Assembly (NCBI GenBank): GCA_036268875.1 | Contig: DATATI010000021.1 | Coordinates: 154,902-218,901, forward strand | From: Polyangia bacterium | Lineage (GTDB): Bacteria; Myxococcota_A; Polyangia; Fen-1088 | Reading direction: 5' to 3' | DNA: 64,000 nucleotides | Shown: in pieces, positions 16,716 through 25,329 of the stretch | Position numbering within the stretch: position 1 is the first letter of the stretch | Layout of the letters: each line of letters opens with the position of its first letter | Made by a program: the position numbers and the translations under genes | The notes under the pieces: model-generated | Told to the model about the DNA's origin: nothing | The model's input: the letters and a program-made list of their open reading frames with translations, nothing else | Database searches by the model: none

Positions 16716-17981
16716 TTACGGGCCGACGCCCAGGCGCCAGATCTCGTTGTCGGAAGGGCCAAAGCCGTCGGCGGTCAACCCGGTGCCGTTGGAGTCGCTT
16801 TGCCCGGGGACTTCCAGATACCGATCAGACAGCGCCGCGCTGTGGAATTTGAAGAACTGGCCGGCGGCATCGGCGCTGCGCCCGTCGGTGGTGTCAACGA
16901 CCCAGTTCTGATCCTTGCTGCCAGACACGCACGTGGCCAGCTGAACCTTCGAGACGCTGTCGGTTTTGGGAGCGATGGCCAGGCAGCGGTCCTGGTTCGC
17001 CGCCGACATGATGTGGAAGCTGGCCCCGTCAGTGGAGGCAAACTTCCACAGCTGGTTGTCCTTGCTGTAGTCGGTCCATTGCTGCACGAGAGCGCTGGAC
17101 TGATCCCAATCGATCACCTTTCCGCTGTGCAGATTCTTGATGCTGTACTTGGTGTCCGGATCAAATTGCGGCTTGAAGTCCGCGTTTCGCCACACCGTGA
17201 TCACGTGCGCGTAGCCCTTGCAGGACGAGAAGCCGTCCGTCTGGCCGTCGTCGCGCGGCACGCCGCTGGTGCTGCAGTGATTGCTGCAAAGGCCACCGTC
17301 GCCCCACGGATTCTGGTACGGCGAATCGGTTTGGTCGGCGCCGATGCGGCCGGGCACAAGACCAAGATGGGTCTCTCCCTCGCAGAAATAGGCCGGCACC
17401 TTGCCCGATGAATCAACCACGAAGATGTTCCCGAAGAAGGCGCCCTCCAGGTCGGGGTAGCTGGCGTTTTGTCCCCATCCGATCTCTGGCATGGGCGACG
17501 TCAGCCACAGCGGAACGTGGACGCCGGTGGTGTTGACCAGGGCCATCATGCAGGAGGAGATTTTTTCCTGGCAGTCCTGCTCGCAGGCGCCGTCTTCCCA
17601 TTCGGGGGCCAAGCCAATGCCACCCACGAATTTGTAGGTGGTGTCGCCGATCGTTTTGGTGATCGATCGATCCGCGGGCAAGGCACAGCGAACCAGATAG
17701 GCGATCGTGTTGCGGCCCTCCGAGGTGGTCATCAAACCGTTGCCGGTGGCGAGGCCGTTGCCCGTGGCCAGACCATTTCCGGTGGCAAGACCGTTGCCCG
17801 TCGCCAGACCGTTCCCGGTCGCCAGGCCATTGATGCCACTCAACCCGTTGCCTTGCACCAGCGCGGCGCTGGACATGCCCTGACCGGTTCCCGCCCCCGC
17901 GGACGAGCAACCCGACGCCGCGACGCCTAGGCCCAGGAAAAAAGACGACGAAAACACCCGGAGCATCATGCGAGTCGGCAT
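16716..17981 (-). CDS. Lipoprotein with NGLATG repeats and ricin-type lectin domain
   Basis: A 421-residue predicted lipoprotein with signal peptide and lipobox ending AASGC. Residues ~45-85 are a run of hexapeptides (NGLATG five times). A central ~200-residue Cys-rich domain follows. The C-terminal ~140 residues form a ricin-B beta-trefoil with QxW-type motifs (NQLWKF, QNWVVD, NEIWRLG), suggesting carbohydrate binding at the outer surface. The listed start is ATG 17981, but ATGs at 17969/17966 give a more normal signal peptide and fit the upstream -10 better. It is convergent with the sulfatase-like gene, 11 bp apart. Confidence 0.78.
   Translation of the reverse strand: MPTRMMLRVFSSSFFLGLGVAASGCSSAGAGTGQGMSSAALVQGNGLSGINGLATGNGLATGNGLATGNGLATGNGLATGNGLMTTSEGRNTIAYLVRCALPADRSITKTIGDTTYKFVGGIGLAPEWEDGACEQDCQEKISSCMMALVNTTGVHVPLWLTSPMPEIGWGQNASYPDLEGAFFGNIFVVDSSGKVPAYFCEGETHLGLVPGRIGADQTDSPYQNPWGDGGLCSNHCSTSGVPRDDGQTDGFSSCKGYAHVITVWRNADFKPQFDPDTKYSIKNLHSGKVIDWDQSSALVQQWTDYSKDNQLWKFASTDGASFHIMSAANQDRCLAIAPKTDSVSKVQLATCVSGSKDQNWVVDTTDGRSADAAGQFFKFHSAALSDRYLEVPGQSDSNGTGLTADGFGPSDNEIWRLGVGP
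17736..17825 (-). repeat. Five 18-bp tandem repeats encoding NGLATG
   Basis: Five contiguous imperfect 18-bp units (17736, 17754, 17772, 17790, 17808), each ending GAG, CAG or AAG on the plus strand. All changes between units are synonymous, so the hexapeptide is kept exactly while the DNA has drifted. This indicates selection on the peptide rather than recent slippage. Confidence 0.9.
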
Positions 17982-17983
17982 TG

Positions 17984-18011
17984 ACTATATTTCAAGCAGT
18001 AATTAGACCAA
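17984..18011 (-). promoter_or_regulatory. Candidate sigma70 promoter of ricin-lectin lipoprotein
   Basis: On the minus strand, TTGGTC (18011-18006) and TATAGT (17989-17984, 5 of 6) are separated by 16 bp in an AT-rich stretch. The -10 ends two bases before the ATG at 17981, which suggests that translation starts from the ATG at 17969 or 17966. Confidence 0.45.
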
Positions 18012-18192
18012 CGATTTATTGAATACAAGAACAAGTAAACCGCTGGATATTCAATGGTTGCCGTGGCGCATTGGACGCGGCGGGCGGCCGACGTTGTAGA
18101 ACCAAAGGCAGCGATCCGTTGTCGTCTAGTCAACGTTTCTGTGCGCGCGCGGCAGCGATCGGACCCGGCAGGTGTGTTAGTCAAAACCGGCG

Positions 18193-18885
18193 ATGCTGCC
18201 TTGGACCATTGTCGATCGCGTGAGCACGCCAGAGGGTCCGCTCGAGCTCCGGCAACGGGGAGCGAGCGATTTTCTGATCACCGTGGGCGGGCGCGTGCTG
18301 ATGACCAGCATGGCCCATCGGTCAGAGGACGCCCTGGCACGCTTGACGTGCGACGCGCTGGCGGCCGTCAAGCGGCCGCACGTCTTGCTGGGCGGATTGG
18401 GAATGGCGCTAACGTTGCGCGCGACGCTGACGGCGTTGCCGCCAGGCGCTGTCGTCACGGTCGTCGATCTGCATCCTCGGGTGGTCGCCTGGTGCCGTGG
18501 TCCGCTGGCCGCACTTTGCGATCGCGCACTGGACGACGCGCGCGTGGCCGTGCAAGTGGCGAACGTGGCCAAGGTGATCGCTGCCGCCCGGCCGCGGTCG
18601 TATCACGCGATCGTCCTCGACCTTTACGAAGGCCCGCCCAAGCACGATGGTGGTCGCGGCGACGCTCTTTACGGCGCCGCCGCCCTCGAGAATGCGCGCG
18701 CCGCCCTGGAACCCGGCGGCGTGTTCGCGGTGTGGTCCGAAGACGAGAGCCCGCCATTTCGCGCGCGGCTTGAAGCGGCCGGCTTCACCGTCGAACGACA
18801 CCGGATCGGCCGCGGCGGCCGCACACATGTCATCTATTTGGCCACGGCGCCAATGACCACACCCGGGCCTGCTCACCGACGGTAA
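18193..18885 (+). CDS. Spermidine-synthase-like methyltransferase-fold protein
   Basis: A 230-residue cytosolic protein with a Rossmann nucleotide-binding core. LLGGLGMALTLRATL is the glycine loop, VTVVDLHPRVVAW carries the acidic residue that binds the ribose, and AIVLDLYEGPP occupies the catalytic-loop position of polyamine aminopropyltransferases. The N-terminal beta region is short compared with true spermidine synthases (~280 residues), so the activity may differ. The family call is good; the substrate is unknown. It stands alone between the divergent lipoprotein gene and a small secreted protein. Confidence 0.72.
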   Translation: MLPWTIVDRVSTPEGPLELRQRGASDFLITVGGRVLMTSMAHRSEDALARLTCDALAAVKRPHVLLGGLGMALTLRATLTALPPGAVVTVVDLHPRVVAWCRGPLAALCDRALDDARVAVQVANVAKVIAAARPRSYHAIVLDLYEGPPKHDGGRGDALYGAAALENARAALEPGGVFAVWSEDESPPFRARLEAAGFTVERHRIGRGGRTHVIYLATAPMTTPGPAHRR

Positions 18886-18924
18886 AAAATTTGCGGCAGC
18901 GATGGGCCGGGCGCCTGATGAAGC

Positions 18925-19419
18925 ATGCCCGGTCACAAACGATTTCTTTGGTTGGCGCTGGCCACGGCATTGATTGCGCCCGGCAAGGCGCGCGCGCGAT
19001 CGCGCGGCTACGTCGCGGCATCGCCCGACGGACCGCCGCAAAAACAAACGCGGCGGCCGGCCCTTCGTGTGGCACAGACGCTTGCGCCGGTCGCCTCGCC
19101 CGGCGGCCGGCACGTGATCGAAGTGCGTGAAGGCGGCGTGTTCGTCGACGGCCGTCGCATCCATCCGGCAGGCGATCAAGTTTATCTGCTGGGCGCACCC
19201 GCCTTCCGCAGCGATGGCGGCGCGGTGGCCTGGCTAGAGCGCAACGCCGGCCAGACACGCCTGGTGGTGGTGCCCGAGCTGGGACGGCGCACGGAGCCGC
19301 TTCCCTGGATGCTGCCTGGTTTGCGTGCGGACGCGCAGGTCTTTTGGGCCGGCGCCAACAAGGTGGTGGTGGGACCCGAGCTGCTGGCGCCGTTCGCCGT
19401 CGCTAGCTGGACCGACTGA
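18925..19419 (+). CDS. Small secreted protein, unknown function
   Basis: A 164-residue protein I do not recognise. It has an N-terminal signal peptide (FLWLALATALIAPGKARA). A basic linker leads into a beta-rich domain with repeated short strand segments (HVIEVREGGVFVDGRRI, GGAVAWLERNAGQTRLVVV) that recall propeller or TolB-like blades. It ends 12 bp before the convergent gene on the minus strand. It is probably periplasmic. Confidence 0.55.
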   Translation: MPGHKRFLWLALATALIAPGKARARSRGYVAASPDGPPQKQTRRPALRVAQTLAPVASPGGRHVIEVREGGVFVDGRRIHPAGDQVYLLGAPAFRSDGGAVAWLERNAGQTRLVVVPELGRRTEPLPWMLPGLRADAQVFWAGANKVVVGPELLAPFAVASWTD

Positions 19420-19431
19420 ACGTCGTCGCGC

Positions 19432-21018
19432 TCAAGGACGGCGAACGATTGGCCGCGGGGTCACGTCGTCGTCGAACGAAAGAGAAACCGCCGACGACGA
19501 CGTCGACGGCGGCAGCAACAGCGTCCCGCCGCCAGTGGTGCTGTGCGGGAAAAAGATCGCCGGCGCAGCCGCCGACCGCGAACCGTCGGGCTCGCGCACC
19601 GTCACCAGACGATCGACGCCGCCCGCACCTACGTCGAACCGGACCACCTCACCCCAGATGATCGAACCGTCGGCTTCCAGCGTGGCCACCCGCCAGGTCG
19701 GAGCGATCGATCCCGGGTCGCCCGCCTCGCCGCGCGAGACCGGCGGCGCCAGCGCGTCCACCACGCCCAGCCAATCGCGAAGATTCTTGAAGGTGTAGTC
19801 GCTGATCCACACCGGGCTGCAGTAGCTCATGAAGTCGACCGTGCGCGTGGGATCCACCAGCTTCTGGTGAACAAGGTCATATCCCCAGGCTCCGATGTGC
19901 GCGCCTTGATAGGGAAACGCCGGGTCTGGCTGCGAGACCGGCCCGCAGGGCGCATGCTGTCGTCCCATGGTGTGCGCGACCTCTTGCAAGAAGACCCCGC
20001 TGCCCATGTTGGTAAAACCGATCCCGATCGAACAGCGAATGGAGTCCTGGTTCGGGTTATTGGCCAGCGCGGCGATTCCCGACACGCAAGCGTTGCCGCA
20101 ATAGGATCGGAACGACGACCCGGGCGCCAGCAGCCCGTAGTAAAAAACATCGCGGGCGGGCCCGTCGGTCTGGCGGGCGACGCAGACGTCGGTCAGCACG
20201 CTGCTCCACCCATTGCCCATCGGATCGATGACGCCTGAGTGATCCAGGGGAGCGCGAACCGTGGTCTCGATGCGGGTCACCGGATAGGTGGCGAACATGG
20301 CGTCGGTGAGGAACTTGATCTGGGCGGCGCTGGTGTCCGGCAGCTGTTCCCCGCCGCCGCCCGTATAGCGAATCGGCACGAAGGTCATCTTGAGGGGCGC
20401 GCCCGGGTTCTCGGCTTTCACGGCTGCCGTGCTGCCGTCGGCGGGCAAACGCGCCTCCGCGGTCGAGCCAGTGGCGCCCGCGGTGACGTCGGCCTCGAAC
20501 AACGTCACGCCCCAGCGAAACATGCTGGTGACGTCGGCAGCGTCCAGATTGAAGTTCACCGTCGAGGAGAGTTGATCGTCGGTCGACAGCCGGCCCACCG
20601 TCACGGTGATCTCTTTTGCCGGAATTCCGGGGATAAGTGTCAGGCGTGCCCGCACCGGACGGGCCTGCCAGCCCGGCTGTGGCCTAACGAACACGCGCAG
20701 CAGCGCCGGGCGATTGGCGATCAATGGAACGTCCAGCGTGGTCAGCGGAACCCCGTTCTTGGTCAGGCCAACTTTGACCGCCTGGTAGATTGCGACATCG
20801 TCGATGGCGAGACCATGGACCAGCGGGCCGTCGAGGCCCGATGGAGGCGACCAGGCAACGCCCGCGTCGCGATCGGCCGGCTCGTTCATGCCCGCCACTT
20901 CACCAGGCGCGCCCGGCAGCGGCCTGGTAGCCACGGTCGAAACCGGCACCCCGACTTCGCCGCCGCAGGCGACCAGAACCATCGCCGCCACCACCGCCCC
21001 GACCGTGATTTCAGTCAC
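19432..21018 (-). CDS. Lipoprotein with metalloprotease-like fold, first zinc His replaced
   Basis: A 528-residue predicted lipoprotein (MVLVACGG lipobox near residue 18). The C-terminal half has a metzincin-like site, but the sequence reads QEVAHTMGRQH rather than HExxHxxGxxH. The first zinc ligand is Gln (codon CAA, one base from His). A VDFMSYC segment ~45 residues later could be the Met-turn. Paired Cys (YCGNACVSG) suggests disulfides. The N-terminal half looks beta-rich. It is either an inactive pseudoprotease or a variant metal site. It diverges from the kinase gene at 21246. Confidence 0.65.
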   Translation of the reverse strand: MTEITVGAVVAAMVLVACGGEVGVPVSTVATRPLPGAPGEVAGMNEPADRDAGVAWSPPSGLDGPLVHGLAIDDVAIYQAVKVGLTKNGVPLTTLDVPLIANRPALLRVFVRPQPGWQARPVRARLTLIPGIPAKEITVTVGRLSTDDQLSSTVNFNLDAADVTSMFRWGVTLFEADVTAGATGSTAEARLPADGSTAAVKAENPGAPLKMTFVPIRYTGGGGEQLPDTSAAQIKFLTDAMFATYPVTRIETTVRAPLDHSGVIDPMGNGWSSVLTDVCVARQTDGPARDVFYYGLLAPGSSFRSYCGNACVSGIAALANNPNQDSIRCSIGIGFTNMGSGVFLQEVAHTMGRQHAPCGPVSQPDPAFPYQGAHIGAWGYDLVHQKLVDPTRTVDFMSYCSPVWISDYTFKNLRDWLGVVDALAPPVSRGEAGDPGSIAPTWRVATLEADGSIIWGEVVRFDVGAGGVDRLVTVREPDGSRSAAAPAIFFPHSTTGGGTLLLPPSTSSSAVSLSFDDDVTPRPIVRRP

Positions 21019-21245
21019 TCAGCCCGACCCGCCACGATAAACAGGATAGCAAGGATCGGCGACGCCATTCCGTTCGTGGCGAGGGCTCCGGACACGAAGG
21101 CGATCTGCTGCCAGGTCAGGCACAGATCCTTACTTTTGTCCACATAGTCAGATACTATTATTTTAAGGCATGCAAGATAGCTTACATATTAAGGAACTCC
21201 ATATTTGCTTGACCGGGTAAATCGAAGCTGCTGCAGTTAGTATGC

Positions 21246-23159
21246 GTGAATACACCGACGCAGAAGGGCGTACGCCGGGGCCCACGTGACCGGAGATTGG
21301 GAAGGCTGGGCCGTTATCAGCTCATCGGCCGGCTAGCCACCGGCGGAATGGCCGAGGTTTACCTGGGCCTTTCTGGCGAACTGTCCGGCTACCGCACGCT
21401 GGTGGTGTTGAAACGAATCCTTCCCCACCTGGCCTCGAACGGTCAGTTCGTGCGGATGTTTCTGGATGAAGCGCGCATCGAAGCGCGTCTGGATCATCCC
21501 AACGTCGTCAGGATCATCGAGGTTGGTCACGACGGCGACGAGTACTTCTTGGCCATGGAGCTGGTGCAAGGCAAACCCCTGTCGACAGTCCTGCGCAGGG
21601 CCATGCGCGAGAAGGCGCCGCTGATGCCGGCGCTGGCCGCGTTCATCATCGCCCAAGCCGCCAACGGGCTTGGATACGCGCACACCATGATCGACTCCGA
21701 TGGGCGGCCCATGCAGATCGTCCACCGTGATGTGTCGCCGCAGAACATTCTGGTCTCGTTCGAAGGAGCGGTGAAGATCATCGATTTCGGTATTGCCCGC
21801 GCCACCGGCCGGGGCACACGCACCAGCCCGGGCGGCCTCAAAGGCAAGATCCAGTACATGTCGCCGGAGCAGGCGTCGGCCGCCGAGGTCGACCCGCGTT
21901 CGGACGTGTTCGCGCTGGGCGTGGTGCTGTGGGAGGTGCTGGTCGGGCAGCGTCTTTTCTATCGCGAGAACGAGCTGGCGATGATGCGCGCGGTGGTCGA
22001 TGAGCCGATCCCTTCGCCGTCGCAGTTGGTGCCCACGCCGCCCGAGCTGGAGGCGATCGTGATGCGCGCCCTGGATCGCGATCCAGACCGCCGTTTTCAC
22101 ACCGCGCAGGAGATGGGCCTGGCCCTGGAACGGTTCGCCTTTACCAACGGCAGCTTCAGCCCGCAGCAGCTGGCCACGTACATGAAGCTGCTGTTCGCCT
22201 CCGATTTCTTGCAATGGAAGCGGACTGTCTCCTCGGCCATGGAGATGGAGCCGACGCCGCCCGATCACAACTCGGGGGCGAACGACTTTCGGGCGGCCGG
22301 CGCCAGTTCGGACTCGCACTCGTCCAGCGCCACCCTCGAGCTGGGACCGGCGGCGCCCGATGAGACGCAGCCGTGCGAGGCCGCCGATGAGGCTGGAGAG
22401 ACGCCGATCATGCCGGCCGCCGCGTCTTTCATCCCGTCGCCGGTTCCTTCGGCGCACGATCGGTTGTGGGTGTACGGCGGGATCGCCTCGCTGGCCATGA
22501 TCTCCATCGCCGGCGTGCTTGTTCTGTCGCAGCCGCGCGCCAATCGCCGACTGGAGGCGCCGCCGCTGGTGGCGACGCGAGTCGAGGCGCCGCCGCCGCT
22601 GGCCGTGCCGCTGCCGCCTCGGCCTGATCTGCCGCTACTCGCGGAAGCAGTGGCGGCCACGCCTGCCGCGCCAGCCCCGACGGTTACGTCGCCGCCGCCC
22701 GCGCCGGTGGTCCCTCCCGCCCCGGCACTGTCCGCGGACGCTCTGGCGCCGGCGGCTGCGCGGCTGCCGATCGATGTGCCGGCCCGGCCGGCCCACCCGA
22801 TCACCGCGGCGGCGCCTCCGGTGAGGTTGCCGGCGGTGGTGGTGGCTTCGAAGTTATCGCCCAAGCGCCCAAAAGCAGCGAAAGATCCGCGCGCCTCCCG
22901 AGCCCGCGCGGCCAAACTGAGCCTGGCCTCGAGCGCGCGCAACCGGCGGGTCAGCATCCGCGACATCGGCCGGGTGCAAAAGCCAAAGCTGACCCGCGCG
23001 GCGACCTCGCGAACCAGCCGGCTGATGATGGACGACGCGCCGCTGCCGCCCGGGCGCATCGACGAAACCTTGCCGGCGCCGGCCCCACGCGAGATGCCAG
23101 CACCCCGCGAGACCCAAACGCAATCTCAGACCGACCACCGACGAAATCCGTTCGACTAG
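21246..23159 (+). CDS. Hanks-type Ser/Thr protein kinase, single membrane span
   Basis: A 637-residue PknB-family kinase. The kinase domain (~24-295) has the glycine loop IGRLATGGMAEVYLG, catalytic Lys56, HRDVSPQN (Asp162), DFG 180-182 and a Thr/Ser-rich activation loop ending in MSPEQA. HRDVSPQNI is the variant common in myxobacterial kinases. A single hydrophobic span lies at ~407-428. The last ~200 residues are Pro/Ala-rich then basic, presumably periplasmic and without a recognisable sensor domain. The start is GTG 21246; I see no clear Shine-Dalgarno. A TPR membrane protein follows 27 bp later and is the likely partner. Confidence 0.93.
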   Translation: MNTPTQKGVRRGPRDRRLGRLGRYQLIGRLATGGMAEVYLGLSGELSGYRTLVVLKRILPHLASNGQFVRMFLDEARIEARLDHPNVVRIIEVGHDGDEYFLAMELVQGKPLSTVLRRAMREKAPLMPALAAFIIAQAANGLGYAHTMIDSDGRPMQIVHRDVSPQNILVSFEGAVKIIDFGIARATGRGTRTSPGGLKGKIQYMSPEQASAAEVDPRSDVFALGVVLWEVLVGQRLFYRENELAMMRAVVDEPIPSPSQLVPTPPELEAIVMRALDRDPDRRFHTAQEMGLALERFAFTNGSFSPQQLATYMKLLFASDFLQWKRTVSSAMEMEPTPPDHNSGANDFRAAGASSDSHSSSATLELGPAAPDETQPCEAADEAGETPIMPAAASFIPSPVPSAHDRLWVYGGIASLAMISIAGVLVLSQPRANRRLEAPPLVATRVEAPPPLAVPLPPRPDLPLLAEAVAATPAAPAPTVTSPPPAPVVPPAPALSADALAPAAARLPIDVPARPAHPITAAAPPVRLPAVVVASKLSPKRPKAAKDPRASRARAAKLSLASSARNRRVSIRDIGRVQKPKLTRAATSRTSRLMMDDAPLPPGRIDETLPAPAPREMPAPRETQTQSQTDHRRNPFD

Positions 23160-23186
23160 GCGACGACCGGCCCAACTAGGACCGAA

Positions 23187-24032
23187 ATGCACAGCAAGAC
23201 TATTTTGGCGGGCGTGATTTTCATGCTCTCGGGGCTGATTTCTACCATCGGCCGCGCCGAGCCCTGTCCGACGCCAGGGTCGGACGAGACGCAGGCGCGG
23301 CGGCGCTTGGCCAAGCAATGGTTCAGCCGGGCCGAAGAATCGGAAAGCAGCGGCGAGCGCGACATCGCCGTCAAGCAGTACGCCTGTTCATTGCGCCTGG
23401 TCCCGCATCCGTCGACAGCTTACAACCTGGCCGTGGCCGCGGAACGTTCCGGCGATCCGTCGATGGCGGTCGAGGCGTTTCGCGCTTACCTGCGTTTGCT
23501 GCCGGACGCGCCCGATCGCGGACCGACTGAAGCACGCATCGGCCGACTGGAAGGACAGGTGCTGGAGCTGCGCCAAAAGTTCGACGACGGAACTCCGGGG
23601 CGCGGGCTGGCCAAGACGAAGACCGTCGCGTCCTCCCCGCGCTTCGTGCCAGAGCGCGATCCCGATCAGCTTCCGCCGCTGCCGATGCCCGATTCATCAT
23701 CACCGAGCGAGCGGCGCATACCGCCGTGGCCGCTGTTCGCCGGCGCGGCGGCGACGGCGGGGACCGGGCTAATCTTCAATCTGGTGGCGCGCGCCAAGAT
23801 GACCACTTGCCGCGATCCGCAGCTGCGCTCGTCGAGCCTGGCGGTGGCCGATGCCGCTTGCAGCAGCGCGCGGCCGTACGCTTACGGTTCGTACGCGCTT
23901 TTGGGGTTGGGCGCGGCGCTGGGCGTGGCGGGCGGCATCCTGATCTTTCAGGACGGCGGCAGCGACGGCCCGACGTTGTCGGTCAGCCCCAACGGAACTG
24001 GCGGCGCTTTGAACGTCTCGGGCGCTTTCTAG
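23187..24032 (+). CDS. TPR-containing membrane protein next to the kinase
   Basis: A 281-residue protein. The N-terminal hydrophobic segment is a likely signal peptide (VIFMLSGLISTIGRA). Residues ~35-120 contain about two TPR-like helix pairs (RRLAKQWFSRAEESESSGE, STAYNLAVAAERSGDPSMAV). A Pro-rich linker precedes two C-terminal membrane segments (~180-200 and ~235-255) with a Cys pair between them. The layout is the same as that of the gene at 50456. It is probably co-transcribed with the kinase. The function is unknown. Confidence 0.65.
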   Translation: MHSKTILAGVIFMLSGLISTIGRAEPCPTPGSDETQARRRLAKQWFSRAEESESSGERDIAVKQYACSLRLVPHPSTAYNLAVAAERSGDPSMAVEAFRAYLRLLPDAPDRGPTEARIGRLEGQVLELRQKFDDGTPGRGLAKTKTVASSPRFVPERDPDQLPPLPMPDSSSPSERRIPPWPLFAGAAATAGTGLIFNLVARAKMTTCRDPQLRSSSLAVADAACSSARPYAYGSYALLGLGAALGVAGGILIFQDGGSDGPTLSVSPNGTGGALNVSGAF

Positions 24033-24042
24033 CTGCGCCGGC

Positions 24043-25275
24043 TCAGGCCGGCAGCTTGGCTTGAATGCGGGCGATGGCCTCCTCGACGTTTTCGCGCAGG
24101 CCAAATGCCGACAGACGGAAGTAACCTTCACCGCCGCTGCCGAAGCCCGACCCGGGCGTGCCGACCACGTTGGCTTCACCGAGCAGACGATCAAAGAACG
24201 CCCACGACGTCTCGCTCGCCGGCACCTTCAACCAGATGTACGGCGCGTTCACGCCGCCGTAGACGGCATACCCGGCTTTGCTCAGGCCTTCGCGGATGAT
24301 GCGAGCGTTGTCCATATAGTGGGCGATGTTCGCTTCGATGGCCGCCCGACCGGCGGGCAGGAAGGTCGCCTCGGCGGCTTTTTGGATCGGATAGCTGACG
24401 CCGTTGAACTTGGTGGTGTGGCGGCGGTTCCACAGGGTGTGCAGCGGCACCAGCTCGCCCCTGTCGTTGCGCGCCTTGAGTTCTTTGGGGATCACCGCGT
24501 AGGCGCAGCGGATGCCGGTGAAGCCGGCCGTCTTGGACAGGCTGCGAAATTCGACCGCCACCTGACGGGCGCCGGGTAGTTCGTAAATACTATGTAAAAG
24601 GCCAGGCTCGCGGATGAAGGCTTCGTAGGCGGCGTCGAAAAGGATCACCGCTTCGTGAGCCCGGGCGTATTCCACCCAGCGGGCCAAGGACGCCCGCGGC
24701 AGCACGGTGCCGGTCGGATTGTTGGGTGAGCAGAGGTAGATCAGATCGACGCGGGCCTCGGGCAGCGGCGGATCAAAACCGTTCTCGGCGTTGGTAGGCA
24801 GATAGACCAGCCGGCCGTAACGGCCCTGGGCGTCGGCGGCGTCGGTGCGGCCGGCCATCACGTTGGTGTCGACGTAGACCGGATACACCGGGTCGGTGAT
24901 GGCCACGACGTTGTCGACGGAGAAGAGCTCCTGAATGTTGCCGGCGTCGCACTTTGATCCGTCGGAGACGAAGATCTCGTCGGCCGCCACCGCGGCGCCC
25001 TGACGGGTGTAGTCGGCGGCGATGGCGTTGCGCAAGAAGTCATATCCTTGCTCGGGGCCATAGCCTCTGAACGATTCACCGCGTCCCATCTCGTCGGCGG
25101 CGGCCTTGAGGGCGTCGGTGATCGGCGGCGGCAAGGGCAGCACCACGTCGCCGATGCCGAGGCGAATGATCTTCGCCGCCGGGTTGGCGGCAGAGAACGC
25201 CCGGACGCGCTTGGCGATCTCGGAGAAGAGATAGGACGCCTGCAGCTTTTGATAGTGGGAATTGATCTTGGCCAT
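24043..25275 (-). CDS. dapL: LL-diaminopimelate aminotransferase
   Basis: PLP-dependent aminotransferase that converts tetrahydrodipicolinate directly to LL-diaminopimelate, bypassing the succinylase and acetylase branches of lysine and peptidoglycan precursor synthesis. It is 410 residues, the usual length. Family blocks are [42 protein letters not shown] and the PLP-lysine [10 protein letters not shown]. The C-terminal [15 protein letters not shown] holds the carboxylate-binding Arg. It is convergent with the TPR gene (10-bp gap). Confidence 0.96.
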   Translation of the reverse strand: MAKINSHYQKLQASYLFSEIAKRVRAFSAANPAAKIIRLGIGDVVLPLPPPITDALKAAADEMGRGESFRGYGPEQGYDFLRNAIAADYTRQGAAVAADEIFVSDGSKCDAGNIQELFSVDNVVAITDPVYPVYVDTNVMAGRTDAADAQGRYGRLVYLPTNAENGFDPPLPEARVDLIYLCSPNNPTGTVLPRASLARWVEYARAHEAVILFDAAYEAFIREPGLLHSIYELPGARQVAVEFRSLSKTAGFTGIRCAYAVIPKELKARNDRGELVPLHTLWNRRHTTKFNGVSYPIQKAAEATFLPAGRAAIEANIAHYMDNARIIREGLSKAGYAVYGGVNAPYIWLKVPASETSWAFFDRLLGEANVVGTPGSGFGSGGEGYFRLSAFGLRENVEEAIARIQAKLPA

Positions 25276-25329
25276 GGTTGCGACGGCGGAGATTAAACGA
25301 CCGACGACCGGAGATCCACGCCCGGTCGC

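Noticed and set aside
16704..16717. Tiny AGCG-GG-CGCT hairpin with four Ts between convergent genes
   Set aside because: A 4-bp stem with a 2-base loop is too small to support a terminator call.
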